A stretch of 51,117 nt of DNA from Polyangiaceae bacterium. GTDB lineage: Bacteria > Myxococcota_A > Polyangia > Polyangiales > Polyangiaceae. Positions 24,862 to 32,581 of this stretch are shown here, piece after piece (position 1 is the stretch's first letter; the number at the start of each line of letters is the position of its first letter). The stretch covers positions 1 through 51,117 of the forward strand of contig JAICQL010000030.1 in the NCBI GenBank assembly GCA_025937895.1, written 5' to 3'. The notes beneath the pieces are model-generated. The model saw nothing but the letters and a program-made list of their open reading frames with translations, did no database searches and was not told where the DNA came from. The position numbers were made by a program, and so were the translations under genes.

Positions 24862-25422
24862 ATGTGGGCTCGCAGGCTCGTTCCTTCCTCGTGCCTGATC
24901 GCTGCCGTGCTCTCGGCCGTGTTGCTACGAGCAGCGCCCGCGGCGGCTCAGGCCACCTCCTGGCTGTACGTCGGCGGCGGCAGCAGCGTGCTGGATTTCG
25001 CCACCTCGGAGGGCGACCAGCTGAAGCGGCCCGTCCTGCAGCTGGATAGCGGTCTGGGCACCTCCGCCATCCACCCCGTCGTGGTCGGCGCGCTGTTCCG
25101 TGGTCAGGCCTATTTCGGCTCCGGCGTCGATCTCGCGGTCGTCGCGCGCGGCGTCAGCCGCGGCTTCGCCCGCGGCGGTTTCGGCCTCGGTCTCGACGTC
25201 GGCGTGTATCAACGCTGGTGGGGCAACCAGTCCACCGGTGTCACCGGCAACCTCGTGCTCGGCGGCCCCTGGGGGCTCACCTTGCTCGGCGGCGCCAGCA
25301 TCGGCAGCGGCGAGCAGAAGCTCTACTTTGCGTCGCTGGGCATCGATCTGGCGCGCCTGACGGTGCACCGCCACACCGGGCTAGACTGGTTCGCCAACCC
25401 CATGCGCGTGCCAGGCGAATGA
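24862..25422 (+). CDS. Secreted Gly-rich protein, possible small outer-membrane barrel
   Basis: 186 residues from ATG 24862 (GTG at 24859 is equally possible). Signal peptide M-W-A-R-R-L-V then a hydrophobic core ending A-A-P-A-A-A-Q-A, a standard signal peptidase I site near residue 30. The mature part alternates Gly/aromatic and hydrophobic residues: W-L-Y-V-G-G-G-S-S-V-L-D-F, A-Y-F-G-S-G-V-D-L-A-V-V-A-R-G, F-G-L-G-L-D-V-G-V-Y-Q-R-W-W and L-V-L-G-G-P-W-G-L-T-L-L-G-G. This pattern fits a short transmembrane beta-barrel. No terminal Phe is present. The family is unknown. It lies 51 bases after the thioredoxin-fold lipoprotein gene and may be co-transcribed. Confidence 0.68.
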   Translation: MWARRLVPSSCLIAAVLSAVLLRAAPAAAQATSWLYVGGGSSVLDFATSEGDQLKRPVLQLDSGLGTSAIHPVVVGALFRGQAYFGSGVDLAVVARGVSRGFARGGFGLGLDVGVYQRWWGNQSTGVTGNLVLGGPWGLTLLGGASIGSGEQKLYFASLGIDLARLTVHRHTGLDWFANPMRVPGE

Positions 25423-25548
25423 CCCACCACTAGAGGGCCAGTCCCCACCCGCATACACGTGCCCGTGCCCCTGCCCGAAAAAACCGGAGACCCGCCTCCC
25501 GATCCCCCTTCGCGGATCACCGAAGCCCCCCGGCTTCACGGCGCACCC

Positions 25549-26091
25549 CTACCGTTGCTCCTGCTCCGTCGACGATGCCTTGCCCGATGAGCGCCTGGCC
25601 TTCGCCTTCTTGGCCTTTGCCTTCTTGGCCTTGCCCTTCTTCTTGGAGCTGCCGCTCTCGTTGCGCGAGCGCCGCTTCTTCTCCGCCCGGGGCGGCGGCT
25701 CTTTGCTGGCAGCTGGGGGCTCGCTGACTTCCTGCTCGGCAGCGGCCGCGCGCGCCTCGTCCTGCTCCGGCGACGGCTCCGCGCGCGGCGGGCTGAGCGG
25801 CATCGTGCCCTGCGTCTCCAGCAGCTCGACCTGCGCTGGCGCCTCGCACCCACCCGCGAACAGCACGCCGTCGATCACGCCGAAGCCCTTGCACATCACC
25901 GCCTTTTCATCCAGGCGGCTGCAGCCCCGCGCCTCCACGGTGTAAGGATTGGAGAAGCCGCAGGTCTCGTCCGTCGTGAAGTTGACGTGAACGAACCCGG
26001 AGTCGAGCGTGGCGGCGGAAGGCGCGCAGCCGCCCAGGGCGCCACCCAGAACCGAAACGGCGAGCAGCCCCAGCGCAAGGCGCTGGGACAC
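25549..26091 (-). CDS. Lipoprotein with Lys-rich C-terminal tail
   Basis: 180 residues from GTG 26091; the open frame extends to 26307, but the signal sequence begins at 26091. Signal: hydrophobic L-A-L-G-L-L-A-V-S-V-L then L-G-G-C lipobox. A small domain follows (about 25-85) with three or four cysteines, including E-T-C-G-F-S-N-P-Y-T-V-E and V-M-C-K-G-F-G-V-I-D-G-V-L-F-A-G-G-C. A Pro/Glu/Ala linker then leads to a strongly basic tail of Lys/Ala and Arg (about 135-180). The tail could bind anionic surface polymers or nucleic acid; that is inference. It is 281 bases downstream of gcvH and probably independently transcribed. Confidence 0.65.
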   Translation of the reverse strand: MSQRLALGLLAVSVLGGALGGCAPSAATLDSGFVHVNFTTDETCGFSNPYTVEARGCSRLDEKAVMCKGFGVIDGVLFAGGCEAPAQVELLETQGTMPLSPPRAEPSPEQDEARAAAAEQEVSEPPAASKEPPPRAEKKRRSRNESGSSKKKGKAKKAKAKKAKARRSSGKASSTEQEQR

Positions 26092-26132
26092 CGCGATGCT
26101 GTGAGACCCTGCAACGCGCCGGAATACAGCAA

Positions 26133-26168
26133 AGCTTCGGGATACGGCGGAGCTTCGGGATACGGCGG
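26133..26168. repeat. 18-bp tandem duplication
   Basis: Two identical 18-mers AGCTTCGGGATACGGCGG at 26133-26150 and 26151-26168, with a degenerate copy just upstream. They lie in the leader region of the Lys-tailed lipoprotein gene. Confidence 0.75.
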
Positions 26169-26301
26169 AGCAGCAGCCAGCGAACACGGCGCTGCGACGG
26201 GGAAGACGAGCCACGGAGCTTCCACCATACGCCGAGTCGCGAGCCAATGCGAGCCGGCAAGGCCGCCCCACCCGACTCACCTCATGCCAGCTCGACACGC
26301 G

Positions 26302-26357
26302 CGGCAATCAATCAGCAGCGCACGCGGCAATCAGCAGCGGCAATCAGTATTGCGCGC
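26302..26357. repeat. Degenerate CGGCAATCAGCAG repeats
   Basis: Three imperfect copies of a CGGCAATCAGCAG-like word lie between gcvH and the lipoprotein gene, within a less G+C-rich stretch. No gene is seen here. Confidence 0.55.
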
Positions 26358-26372
26358 CACGCGCTCAGCGAA

Positions 26373-26777
26373 TCAATGATCCAGGCTGGCGATGTGCTGG
26401 CGATAATCGGCCGGCGAAAGCAGCGCGTCGACGGCGGCGGCGTCATCGGGGCGCAAGACCAGCATCCAGCCCTTGTCCCAGCAATCCTCATTCACTCGCT
26501 CGGGCGCCGACTCCAGCTCCAAGTTCAGGCGCACGACCGTACCGGCGATCGGCGCGAACAGATCGCTCAGCGTCTTGACGCTCTCGATGGTACCGAACAC
26601 GTCCCCCACCGCCACCTTGTCCCCGGCAGCCACGTTCCAGTTGACCAGGGTGATGTCACCCAGCTGATCCACGGCAAAGGCGCTGATGCCCACGACGATC
26701 TCACCGCCTCGCTTCAGGGCCCACTCGTGCTCCTTGGTGTAGCGGCGGTCGTCTTGCACATCTGTCGGCTGGCTCAT
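26373..26777 (-). CDS. gcvH: Glycine cleavage system H protein
   Basis: 134 residues, a normal length. GcvH carries the lipoyl arm that shuttles the aminomethyl group between the P, T and L proteins of glycine cleavage. Y-T-K-E-H-E-W near the N-terminus and G-T-I-E-S-V-K-T-L-S-D-L (K68 is the lipoylated lysine) followed by P-I-A-G-T-V are diagnostic. The start is ATG 26777, because GAGGA stands seven bases upstream; a TTG at 26783 sits against that site and is not usable. gcvT ends 19 bases upstream on the same strand. gcvP does not follow. Confidence 0.95.
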   Translation of the reverse strand: MSQPTDVQDDRRYTKEHEWALKRGGEIVVGISAFAVDQLGDITLVNWNVAAGDKVAVGDVFGTIESVKTLSDLFAPIAGTVVRLNLELESAPERVNEDCWDKGWMLVLRPDDAAAVDALLSPADYRQHIASLDH

Positions 26778-26784
26778 GCTCAAT

Positions 26785-26789
26785 TCCTC
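26785..26789 (-). promoter_or_regulatory. Ribosome binding site fixing the gcvH start
   Basis: GAGGA on the minus strand, seven bases before ATG 26777; it rules out the in-frame TTG two codons upstream. Confidence 0.7.
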
Positions 26790-26796
26790 TCTTCGC

Positions 26797-27927
26797 TCAC
26801 GGGACGCGCCCCGGGCTGCCAGGATTGGGGCGCCGATAAAAAGGCGTCTTCACCACGCGCGCCGGAATCGCCCGGCCCCGGCAATCCACCACCAGCTCCG
26901 TACCCAGGGCGCCGTACGCCGGCGGCACGTAGCCGAGACCGATGTTGGTGCCCAGGGTGGGCGATGGCGCGCCCGAGGTGCAGTGCCCGAGCGCTGACCC
27001 GTCGCTGCTGTTGATTGGGTAGCCGTGCCGCGCGATCCCGCGCCCCGTCATCTCGAAGCCGACCAGGCGGCGCTTCGGCGGCTCGTCCTTCAGGCGCAGC
27101 AGCGCGGCCTTGCCGATGAAGTCACGCCCGTCCAGCTTCACCGTCCAGCCCAGCCCCGCCTCCCAGGGATGAATCGTCTCATCGATCTCGTTGCCGTACA
27201 GCGCCAGCCGCGCCTCGAGCCGCAAGGTATCGCGCGCGGCGAGCCCCACGGCTTGCACGCCAAAGCGCTGGCCTGCCTCGAGCAGCCCGCGCCAGAGCGT
27301 GGGGGCGTGCTCCACCGGGCAAAAGATCTCCACACCGTCTTCACCGGTGTAGCCCGTGCGAGCGACCGTGCAGCTCAGACCGAACAGCTGCGTGGCGCGC
27401 GAATGAAAAGGCGGCAGCTCCTCCGGCAGGCGCAGCGGCGTGCCCAGGGTGGCCACCAGCTCCAGCGCGGCAGGGCCCTGAACGGCGATCAAGCAGCAGC
27501 GCTCGCTGACGTCTTCGTACACGCAACGCCCGCGCGCGAGCGCCGCCAGGTGCGCCGAGATCTTGCTGCGGTTGGACGCGTTGCACACCACCAGCACGCG
27601 CTCGCTGGCCTCGCGATAGACGATCAGATCGTCGAGGATGCCGCCATCCTCCTTGCAGCAGCAGGTGTACAGCGCCTGCCCCGGCACGAGCCGCTGCAGA
27701 TCATTGGTGATCGCGCCATCCACCACCGCCACGGCCGCTGGCCCGCTCAGCTCCAGCCGCCCCATGTGCGACACGTCGAACAGACCCACGTTGCGGCGCA
27801 CGGCATGGTGCTCCTCCGCAACCCCCTTGTATTGCACGGGCATGCGCCAGCCGGCATAGGGCACAAACCGTGCGCCCAGTGCCTCATGCTCCGCATACAG
27901 GGCCGTGCGCCGCTCCGCGTCGCTCAC
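26797..27927 (-). CDS. gcvT: Glycine cleavage system T protein (aminomethyltransferase)
   Basis: 376 residues from GTG 27927, which places the conserved R-R-T-A-L-Y-A-E-H-E-A-L-G-A at the N-terminus as in other GcvT proteins. The extra 30 codons upstream are unlike the family. GcvT transfers the methylene group from lipoyl-GcvH to tetrahydrofolate, releasing ammonia. Visible family motifs: P-Y-A-G-W, D-V-S-H-M-G-R near 60, the folate-site region T-N-D-L and Y-T-G-E-D-G-V-E near 205, R-D-T-L-R-L-E near 245, and the C-terminal barrel with Y-V-P. It is in one unit with gcvH. The upstream 160-base gap is shared with a divergent aldo/keto reductase gene. Confidence 0.95.
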   Translation of the reverse strand: MSDAERRTALYAEHEALGARFVPYAGWRMPVQYKGVAEEHHAVRRNVGLFDVSHMGRLELSGPAAVAVVDGAITNDLQRLVPGQALYTCCCKEDGGILDDLIVYREASERVLVVCNASNRSKISAHLAALARGRCVYEDVSERCCLIAVQGPAALELVATLGTPLRLPEELPPFHSRATQLFGLSCTVARTGYTGEDGVEIFCPVEHAPTLWRGLLEAGQRFGVQAVGLAARDTLRLEARLALYGNEIDETIHPWEAGLGWTVKLDGRDFIGKAALLRLKDEPPKRRLVGFEMTGRGIARHGYPINSSDGSALGHCTSGAPSPTLGTNIGLGYVPPAYGALGTELVVDCRGRAIPARVVKTPFYRRPNPGSPGRVP

Positions 27928-28068
27928 GGTCCGGGTAACTAGCGTCGCGCGCTCTGGGGTGCAAGAGAGCCGAGGCTGCCCGGCAAAAACAAACCTCGCG
28001 GGGCTGCCCGGCGGCACACCGGCCCCTCGGGCGCAGGCACCCTGGACTCGCTTGCCGGCTCAGCGGGC

Positions 28069-28074
28069 TACAAT
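28069..28074 (+). promoter_or_regulatory. Possible -10 element (TACAAT) of the aldo/keto reductase gene
   Basis: TACAAT lies 13 bases before ATG 28088. The best -35 resemblance, TGGACT at 28043, is too distant. If used, the mRNA leader would be only about seven bases, near-leaderless, which would fit the absence of a ribosome site. Confidence 0.3.
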
Positions 28075-28087
28075 GTAGGCTGAATGG

Positions 28088-29071
28088 ATGCAGTATCGAT
28101 CCCTGGGCAAAACTGGCTTTGACGTCTCCACGATCAGCGTTGGGTGCTGGGCCATCGGTGGCTCCTGGGGCAAGACCAATGACGAGGAGAGCCTGGCAGC
28201 GCTGCACCGCTCGCTGGATCTCGGAGTCAACTTCTTCGACACCGCCGACGTGTACGGCGACGGTCACAGCGAGCGCCTGCTCGCACGCCTGCGCAAGGAG
28301 CGTAGCGAGACCTTTTACGTGGCAACCAAGGCCGGGCGCCGGCTCAGCCCACACGTGGCGTCCGGTTACAATGCGGAAAAGCTCACGAGCTTCGTGGAGC
28401 GCAGCCTCACCAACCTGAAGGTCGAGGCGCTCGATCTGCTGCAGCTGCACTGCCCGCCCACGGACGTGTACTACCAGCCTGACACCTTCGGCGCGCTGGA
28501 CGAGCTGGTGCGTCAGGGCAAGGTCCGGCACTACGGGGTCAGCGTGGAGCGGGTGGAAGAGGGCCTGAAGGCGCTCGAGTACCCGAACGTGAAGACCATC
28601 CAGGTCATCTACAACATCTTCCGGCAGCGCCCCGCCGAGCTGCTGTTCAAGGAGGCGGCCCGGCGCAAGGTGGGCATCCTGGCGCGCGTGCCGCTGGCCT
28701 CGGGCCTGCTCACGGGCAAGCTGCAGCGGCAGCAGCGCTTCGAGGCGGATGATCACCGCCAATTCAATCGCCACGGTGAGGCATTCGATCGTGGCGAGAC
28801 GTTCTCCGGGGTCGACTACGACACGGCGCTCGACGCGGTGGACGCCCTGCGTGAGCTGGTGCCGCCGGGCACCACCATGGCCCAGTGGGCGCTGCGCTGG
28901 ATCCTGATGGAAGAGGCGGTGACCTGCGCCATTCCGGGCGTGCGCCGCGTCTCGCAGGTGGACGATAACCTCGCCGCTGCCGAGCTCGCCCCCCTGCCCG
29001 CCGAAGCAATGAAGCGCGTGCGGGAGCTGTACGCCGCGCGCATCAAGCCGCTCGTGCACCACCACTGGTAA
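28088..29071 (+). CDS. Aldo/keto reductase
   Basis: 327 residues of the NAD(P)H-dependent (beta/alpha)8 reductase family that reduces aldehydes and ketones to alcohols. The catalytic tetrad is complete: D51 in F-F-D-T-A-D-V-Y-G, Y56, K81 in A-T-K-A-G and H121 in L-L-Q-L-H. The C-terminal cofactor region A-I-P-G-V-R-R-V-S-Q-V-D-D-N is also present. R-S-L-G-K-T-G-F-D-V-S at the N-terminus fits the general-stress/oxidoreductase subgroup. ATG 28088 has no clear ribosome site. The physiological substrate is not deducible. Confidence 0.92.
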   Translation: MQYRSLGKTGFDVSTISVGCWAIGGSWGKTNDEESLAALHRSLDLGVNFFDTADVYGDGHSERLLARLRKERSETFYVATKAGRRLSPHVASGYNAEKLTSFVERSLTNLKVEALDLLQLHCPPTDVYYQPDTFGALDELVRQGKVRHYGVSVERVEEGLKALEYPNVKTIQVIYNIFRQRPAELLFKEAARRKVGILARVPLASGLLTGKLQRQQRFEADDHRQFNRHGEAFDRGETFSGVDYDTALDAVDALRELVPPGTTMAQWALRWILMEEAVTCAIPGVRRVSQVDDNLAAAELAPLPAEAMKRVRELYAARIKPLVHHHW

Positions 29072-29076
29072 GGGCT

Positions 29077-29095
29077 GCAGGGCAGCGGGCCCTGC
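29077..29095 (+). terminator. Hairpin after the aldo/keto reductase gene
   Basis: Perfect 7-bp arms GCAGGGC and GCCCTGC with a five-base loop, beginning six bases after the stop codon. No T-run follows, so it is at best a weak intrinsic terminator or an mRNA 3' stabiliser. Confidence 0.35.
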
Positions 29096-29235
29096 CCGCG
29101 CTCGCCCGCGCACGGGCAGGCGGGGCTCCCGCGGGCCCCTGGCTGGCTCGGGCCGCCTGCTTTTCGCCGCCCGAGGCGGGCGCTTTCCGGTGTTGTTCAC
29201 GGCGTTCCGGCGGGAATGGCGTATGCTGAGGGGCC

Positions 29236-31614
29236 ATGCTCGAGCAGGCCCCGTCGCCGCATTCGAGGCTGGTGGCGCTGCTGGGCCCGACCAACACGGG
29301 CAAGACCCACCGCGCGGTCCAGCGCATGCTCGAGCACCCCACGGGCATGCTGGGGCTGCCGCTGCGGCTCTTGGCGCGCGAGGTGTACGATCGGCTGACG
29401 CGCGAGCTGGGTGAGCAGCAGGTCGCCCTCATCACCGGTGAGGAGAAGCGCACCGGACGCCACCCTCGCTACTGGGTCTGCACGGTCGAGGCGATGCCCA
29501 TGTCGCAGGAGGTGGACTTCCTGGCGGTGGACGAGATCCAGCTGGCGGCGCACCCGCGGCGCGGTCACGTGTTCACGGATCGGCTGCTACACGCGCGCGG
29601 CCGCAGCGAGACCTGGTTCCTCGGCGCAGACACCATGCGCCCGCTGATCGCGGCGCTGCTACCGACGGCCGTGATCGAGACGAGGCCGCGGCTCTCCGTG
29701 CTGGAGGCGCGGGGCCAGTCGTCCCTGGGCAGCTTGCCGGCGCGCAGCGCGGTGGTGGCCTTCAACGTGCCCGAGGTGTATCGGCTGGCGGAGCGCGTGC
29801 GGCAGCGCCGCGGAGGCGCTGCGGTGGTGCTGGGCGCGTTCTCGCCGCGCGCACGCAACGCGCAGGTCGCGCTGTATGAGTCGCGCGAGGTCGACTACCT
29901 GGTGGCCACCGACGCCATCGGCATGGGGCTCAACCTGGGCATCCGGCACGTCGCCTTCGCCAGCGTGCGCAAGTTCGACGGCCGCGACGAGCGGCCGCTC
30001 TCCGCCGCCGAGCTCGCGCAGGTGGCGGGCCGCGCCGGGCGCCACCTGGAGAATGGCAGCTTCGGCACCCTGGCCCCGCTGCCCGCGCTGCCCGCGGGGC
30101 TGCGCCAGAACATCGCGGAGCACCGCTTCGAGGCCGTGCGCTACCTGAGCTGGCGCAACAGCGACCTCGACCTCCAGACGCTGCCCGGCCTGCTCGAGTC
30201 CTTGCAGGCGGGCTCGCGGCGCCCGCTGCTGCGCCGCCTGCCGCCCGCCTCGGATCAGGAGGCGCTGGAGCGCCTGGCGGAGGACGCCGAGGTGCGCCAG
30301 CGCGCGCGCGGCAGCGGCAACGTGGAGCTGCTCTGGCAAGCCTGCCAGATCCCCAACTACCGTCGCTGGCTACCGGAGCTCCACGCCGATCTGGTCAAGC
30401 AGGTGTTCACGCAGCTGACGGGCCCGCTCGGCAAGCTGAGCTCGGACTGGCTCGACGCCTCCTTGCGGCCGCTCAGCGATCTGCACGGTGACATCGACGC
30501 GCTCACCGCGCGCATCGGCTCGCTCCGCACCTGGAGCTACCTGGCGCAGCAGCCCTGGACCGACGACGTGCAACACTGGGTGGGCCAGACGCGCGAGCTG
30601 GAAGATCGCCTGAGCGACGCCCTGCACGAGCGCCTGGTCGATCGCTTCGTGGCACGCCGCCGCCAGCTCGTGCAGCTGCCAGCGCCGGAGGGCCGCGAGG
30701 CGGCGCCCTCCGCGGGCAATCCCTTTCGCGCGCTGGGTAGCCTGCGCGAGCAGCTGCGCGAGGCGGAGGCGTTTCCCACCCTGGAGCGCTGGCTCGAAGA
30801 GCTGCTGGAGGCGCCCCACGAGCGCTTCGAGTTTGACGAGGCGGGCAACGTGTTCGATGGCCGCGGGCCCGAGCTGGGGCGCCCGGGCGACGCCGCGCGG
30901 CTGGGCAAGCTGGTGCGCGGTGCTTCGCTGCTGCGCCCCGAGATCAAGCTCAGCGTGGAGGGCCTGAGCCCCAGCCAGCAGCTGCGGCTCTCGCGGCGGC
31001 TGCTGGCGTGGTCGCGCGACCTCGTGAGCGAGCTCCTGGGCAGCCTGCGCGCGCCGCCGAACCCGCCCTGGTCGCCCGCCGGGCGCGGCCTCTGTTACGA
31101 GCTCGAGCAGCACCTCGGCGCTCTTCCGGCAAAGGAGGCGCTGGTCGGACAGGCGCAGCTCACCGACAGCGACCGGCACGCCTTTGCCGCGCGAGGCGTG
31201 CGCCTGGGCAAGGAGGCGGTCTTCCTCGTGGAGTCGCTGGCTCCGCGCCAGCGCTGGGCGCGGCAGGCGCTGGCACGCGCCTTTGAGCCGCGTGACCTCG
31301 GCGGCCTGCCGGCGCTGCAAGAGGCCGTGTGCTTCGTCGCGCCCGCGAGCTTCTCGGAGCAGTGGCTGAGCTGGCTCGGCTTCCTGCTGCTGGGACAGCA
31401 CGCGGTGCGCATCGACGTCGCCGACCGCGTCAGCCGGCGGCTGCGCCGCTGCGCGCGCGGCGGGGCCTTTGAGCTGCCATCCGAGCTGGGCCGCTGGCTT
31501 CAGGCGGACGAGCGTGCCGTGACCGCGATCGTGAGAGCGCTCGGCTACAAGCGCGGGACCGATCAGCGCTATCGCAGGGCACGGCGGCGGCGCAAGCCGC
31601 AGAGCCGTGAGTAG
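29236..31614 (+). CDS. SUV3-like ATP-dependent RNA helicase (DExH superfamily 2)
   Basis: 792 residues. Motif I is G-P-T-N-T-G-K-T at 17-24, motif II D-E-I-Q at 99-102, then the C-terminal RecA domain with A-T-D-A-I-G-M-G-L-N-L near 218 and motif VI Q-V-A-G-R-A-G-R near 264. D-E-I-Q, N-T-G-K-T and the I-G-M-G-L-N-L block are characteristic of SUV3, the mitochondrial/bacterial helicase that unwinds structured or double-stranded RNA for degradosomes. A long helical region follows (about 300-760), and the tail ends in a basic R-R-A-R-R-R-R-K cluster that could bind RNA. It is a stand-alone gene with no adjacent exonuclease gene. Better known in alphaproteobacteria, so the host context is mildly unusual. 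Confidence 0.88.
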   Translation: MLEQAPSPHSRLVALLGPTNTGKTHRAVQRMLEHPTGMLGLPLRLLAREVYDRLTRELGEQQVALITGEEKRTGRHPRYWVCTVEAMPMSQEVDFLAVDEIQLAAHPRRGHVFTDRLLHARGRSETWFLGADTMRPLIAALLPTAVIETRPRLSVLEARGQSSLGSLPARSAVVAFNVPEVYRLAERVRQRRGGAAVVLGAFSPRARNAQVALYESREVDYLVATDAIGMGLNLGIRHVAFASVRKFDGRDERPLSAAELAQVAGRAGRHLENGSFGTLAPLPALPAGLRQNIAEHRFEAVRYLSWRNSDLDLQTLPGLLESLQAGSRRPLLRRLPPASDQEALERLAEDAEVRQRARGSGNVELLWQACQIPNYRRWLPELHADLVKQVFTQLTGPLGKLSSDWLDASLRPLSDLHGDIDALTARIGSLRTWSYLAQQPWTDDVQHWVGQTRELEDRLSDALHERLVDRFVARRRQLVQLPAPEGREAAPSAGNPFRALGSLREQLREAEAFPTLERWLEELLEAPHERFEFDEAGNVFDGRGPELGRPGDAARLGKLVRGASLLRPEIKLSVEGLSPSQQLRLSRRLLAWSRDLVSELLGSLRAPPNPPWSPAGRGLCYELEQHLGALPAKEALVGQAQLTDSDRHAFAARGVRLGKEAVFLVESLAPRQRWARQALARAFEPRDLGGLPALQEAVCFVAPASFSEQWLSWLGFLLLGQHAVRIDVADRVSRRLRRCARGGAFELPSELGRWLQADERAVTAIVRALGYKRGTDQRYRRARRRRKPQSRE

Positions 31615-31700
31615 CCACGACCCTCCCTGCAAAACTTCAGAAACCCGCGCCGATTCACCGAGGAACACGCGCGACCCAGCAGATCGCGCCACGCGGCAAG

Positions 31701-31721
31701 TTTGCAGTGAATGACTGCAAA
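31701..31721. promoter_or_regulatory. Perfect 8-bp palindrome, operator candidate upstream of the DoxX-like gene
   Basis: TTTGCAGT (31701-31708) and ACTGCAAA (31714-31721) are exact inverted repeats around GAATG, giving a 21-base dyad typical of dimeric repressors (TetR/MarR/LacI size). It lies 140 bases upstream of the DoxX-like start, in a stretch clearly lower in G+C than its surroundings. A TTGCAG inside it could be a -35 element. No regulator gene is adjacent. Confidence 0.5.
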
Positions 31722-31846
31722 CCACCGATTCATAAGTGGAATTACGCCCTCACGGATTGCACGCGCGCGCACGGCGGCGCACGCTTACCTTTCGCTGTTC
31801 GCCCTCAGGGCACCGGCAACGCTGAGCCGCACGGCGGGCCACCTTC

Positions 31847-31852
31847 AGGAGG
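31847..31852 (+). promoter_or_regulatory. Strong ribosome binding site for the DoxX-like gene
   Basis: AGGAGG eight bases before ATG 31861; it decides the start against in-frame codons further upstream. Confidence 0.85.
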
Positions 31853-31860
31853 AGCCATAC

Positions 31861-32385
31861 ATGACGCAGTTGAGAGCCTGGGCCAATCGTCTCCCCTACT
31901 TGATGCGACCGGGGCCAGCGCTGGGATTCGATCTGGTGCGTGCCTATCTGGGTATCGGGCTGTTCGTGCGAGGCGTGCTGTTCGTCTCTCATCCCGAGCT
32001 GGTGCTCAACTATCTGAGCTCCAGCGAGAGCTGGTTCGTGCCCTATGCGATGGCGCACTACGTTGCGCTCGCGCACCTCGGCGGCGGCGTGCTGCTCGCC
32101 TTCGGGCTCGCCACGCGGCTGGCCGCATTCGTGCAGCTGCCGGTGCTGGCAGGCGCCGTGTTCCTGGTCCACTCCGGCGAGAACCTGCTCGCCGCCGGGC
32201 AGTCCCTGGAGTTCTCCGCGCTGGTGCTGATGCTGCTGCTCGTCTACCTGACGGTCGGCGCCGGTCCCCTCTCCGTCGATGCCTGGCTGGGCGACCGAGT
32301 CAGCCTGCTCGGCGAGCGCCACGACACGCAGCCGGCGACGGTTCCGGGCCGGGCCTTCTCCCCGGCGGCGACCAAGCTGATCTGA
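31861..32385 (+). CDS. DoxX-family membrane protein
   Basis: 174 residues with four membrane segments (about 22-45, 62-85, 90-110 and 120-140), the DoxX topology. The first helix region has L-V-R-A-Y-L-G-I-G-L-F-V-R-G-V-L-F. Helix two, L-A-H-L-G-G-G-V-L-L-A-F-G-L-A-T-R, matches the conserved G-x-x-L-x-x-G-L-x-T-R of the family. DoxX-like proteins are associated with thiol/redox stress or quinone-linked functions, but the exact role varies. The start at 31861 is fixed by AGGAGG. The upstream palindrome suggests a regulated single gene. The ABC-F gene follows after about 196 bases. Confidence 0.8.
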   Translation: MTQLRAWANRLPYLMRPGPALGFDLVRAYLGIGLFVRGVLFVSHPELVLNYLSSSESWFVPYAMAHYVALAHLGGGVLLAFGLATRLAAFVQLPVLAGAVFLVHSGENLLAAGQSLEFSALVLMLLLVYLTVGAGPLSVDAWLGDRVSLLGERHDTQPATVPGRAFSPAATKLI

Positions 32386-32581
32386 GCGCCGCGCGGGCTG
32401 GTCCCGCTCTGCCGGCGCCGCCGCGAGCTCCGCGGCGCTTCCGGCGCCCGGCGCGCCATCGGGTCCGCGCTCTCCTGCGGGAGAGAGGCGGACCCGATGT
32501 GTTTTGTGGCCGCACGCGGCGGCCCTGCCGGCGGCCGTTTTCGTTTGACGGGCTGAGGTCGTACAGCCAAATGGCCCTCGA

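Noticed and set aside
27928..28087. Glycine riboswitch before gcvT
   Set aside because: I looked for the tandem aptamer core on the minus strand; only a short G/C run with CCGAGGGG was seen, without the paired conserved elements.
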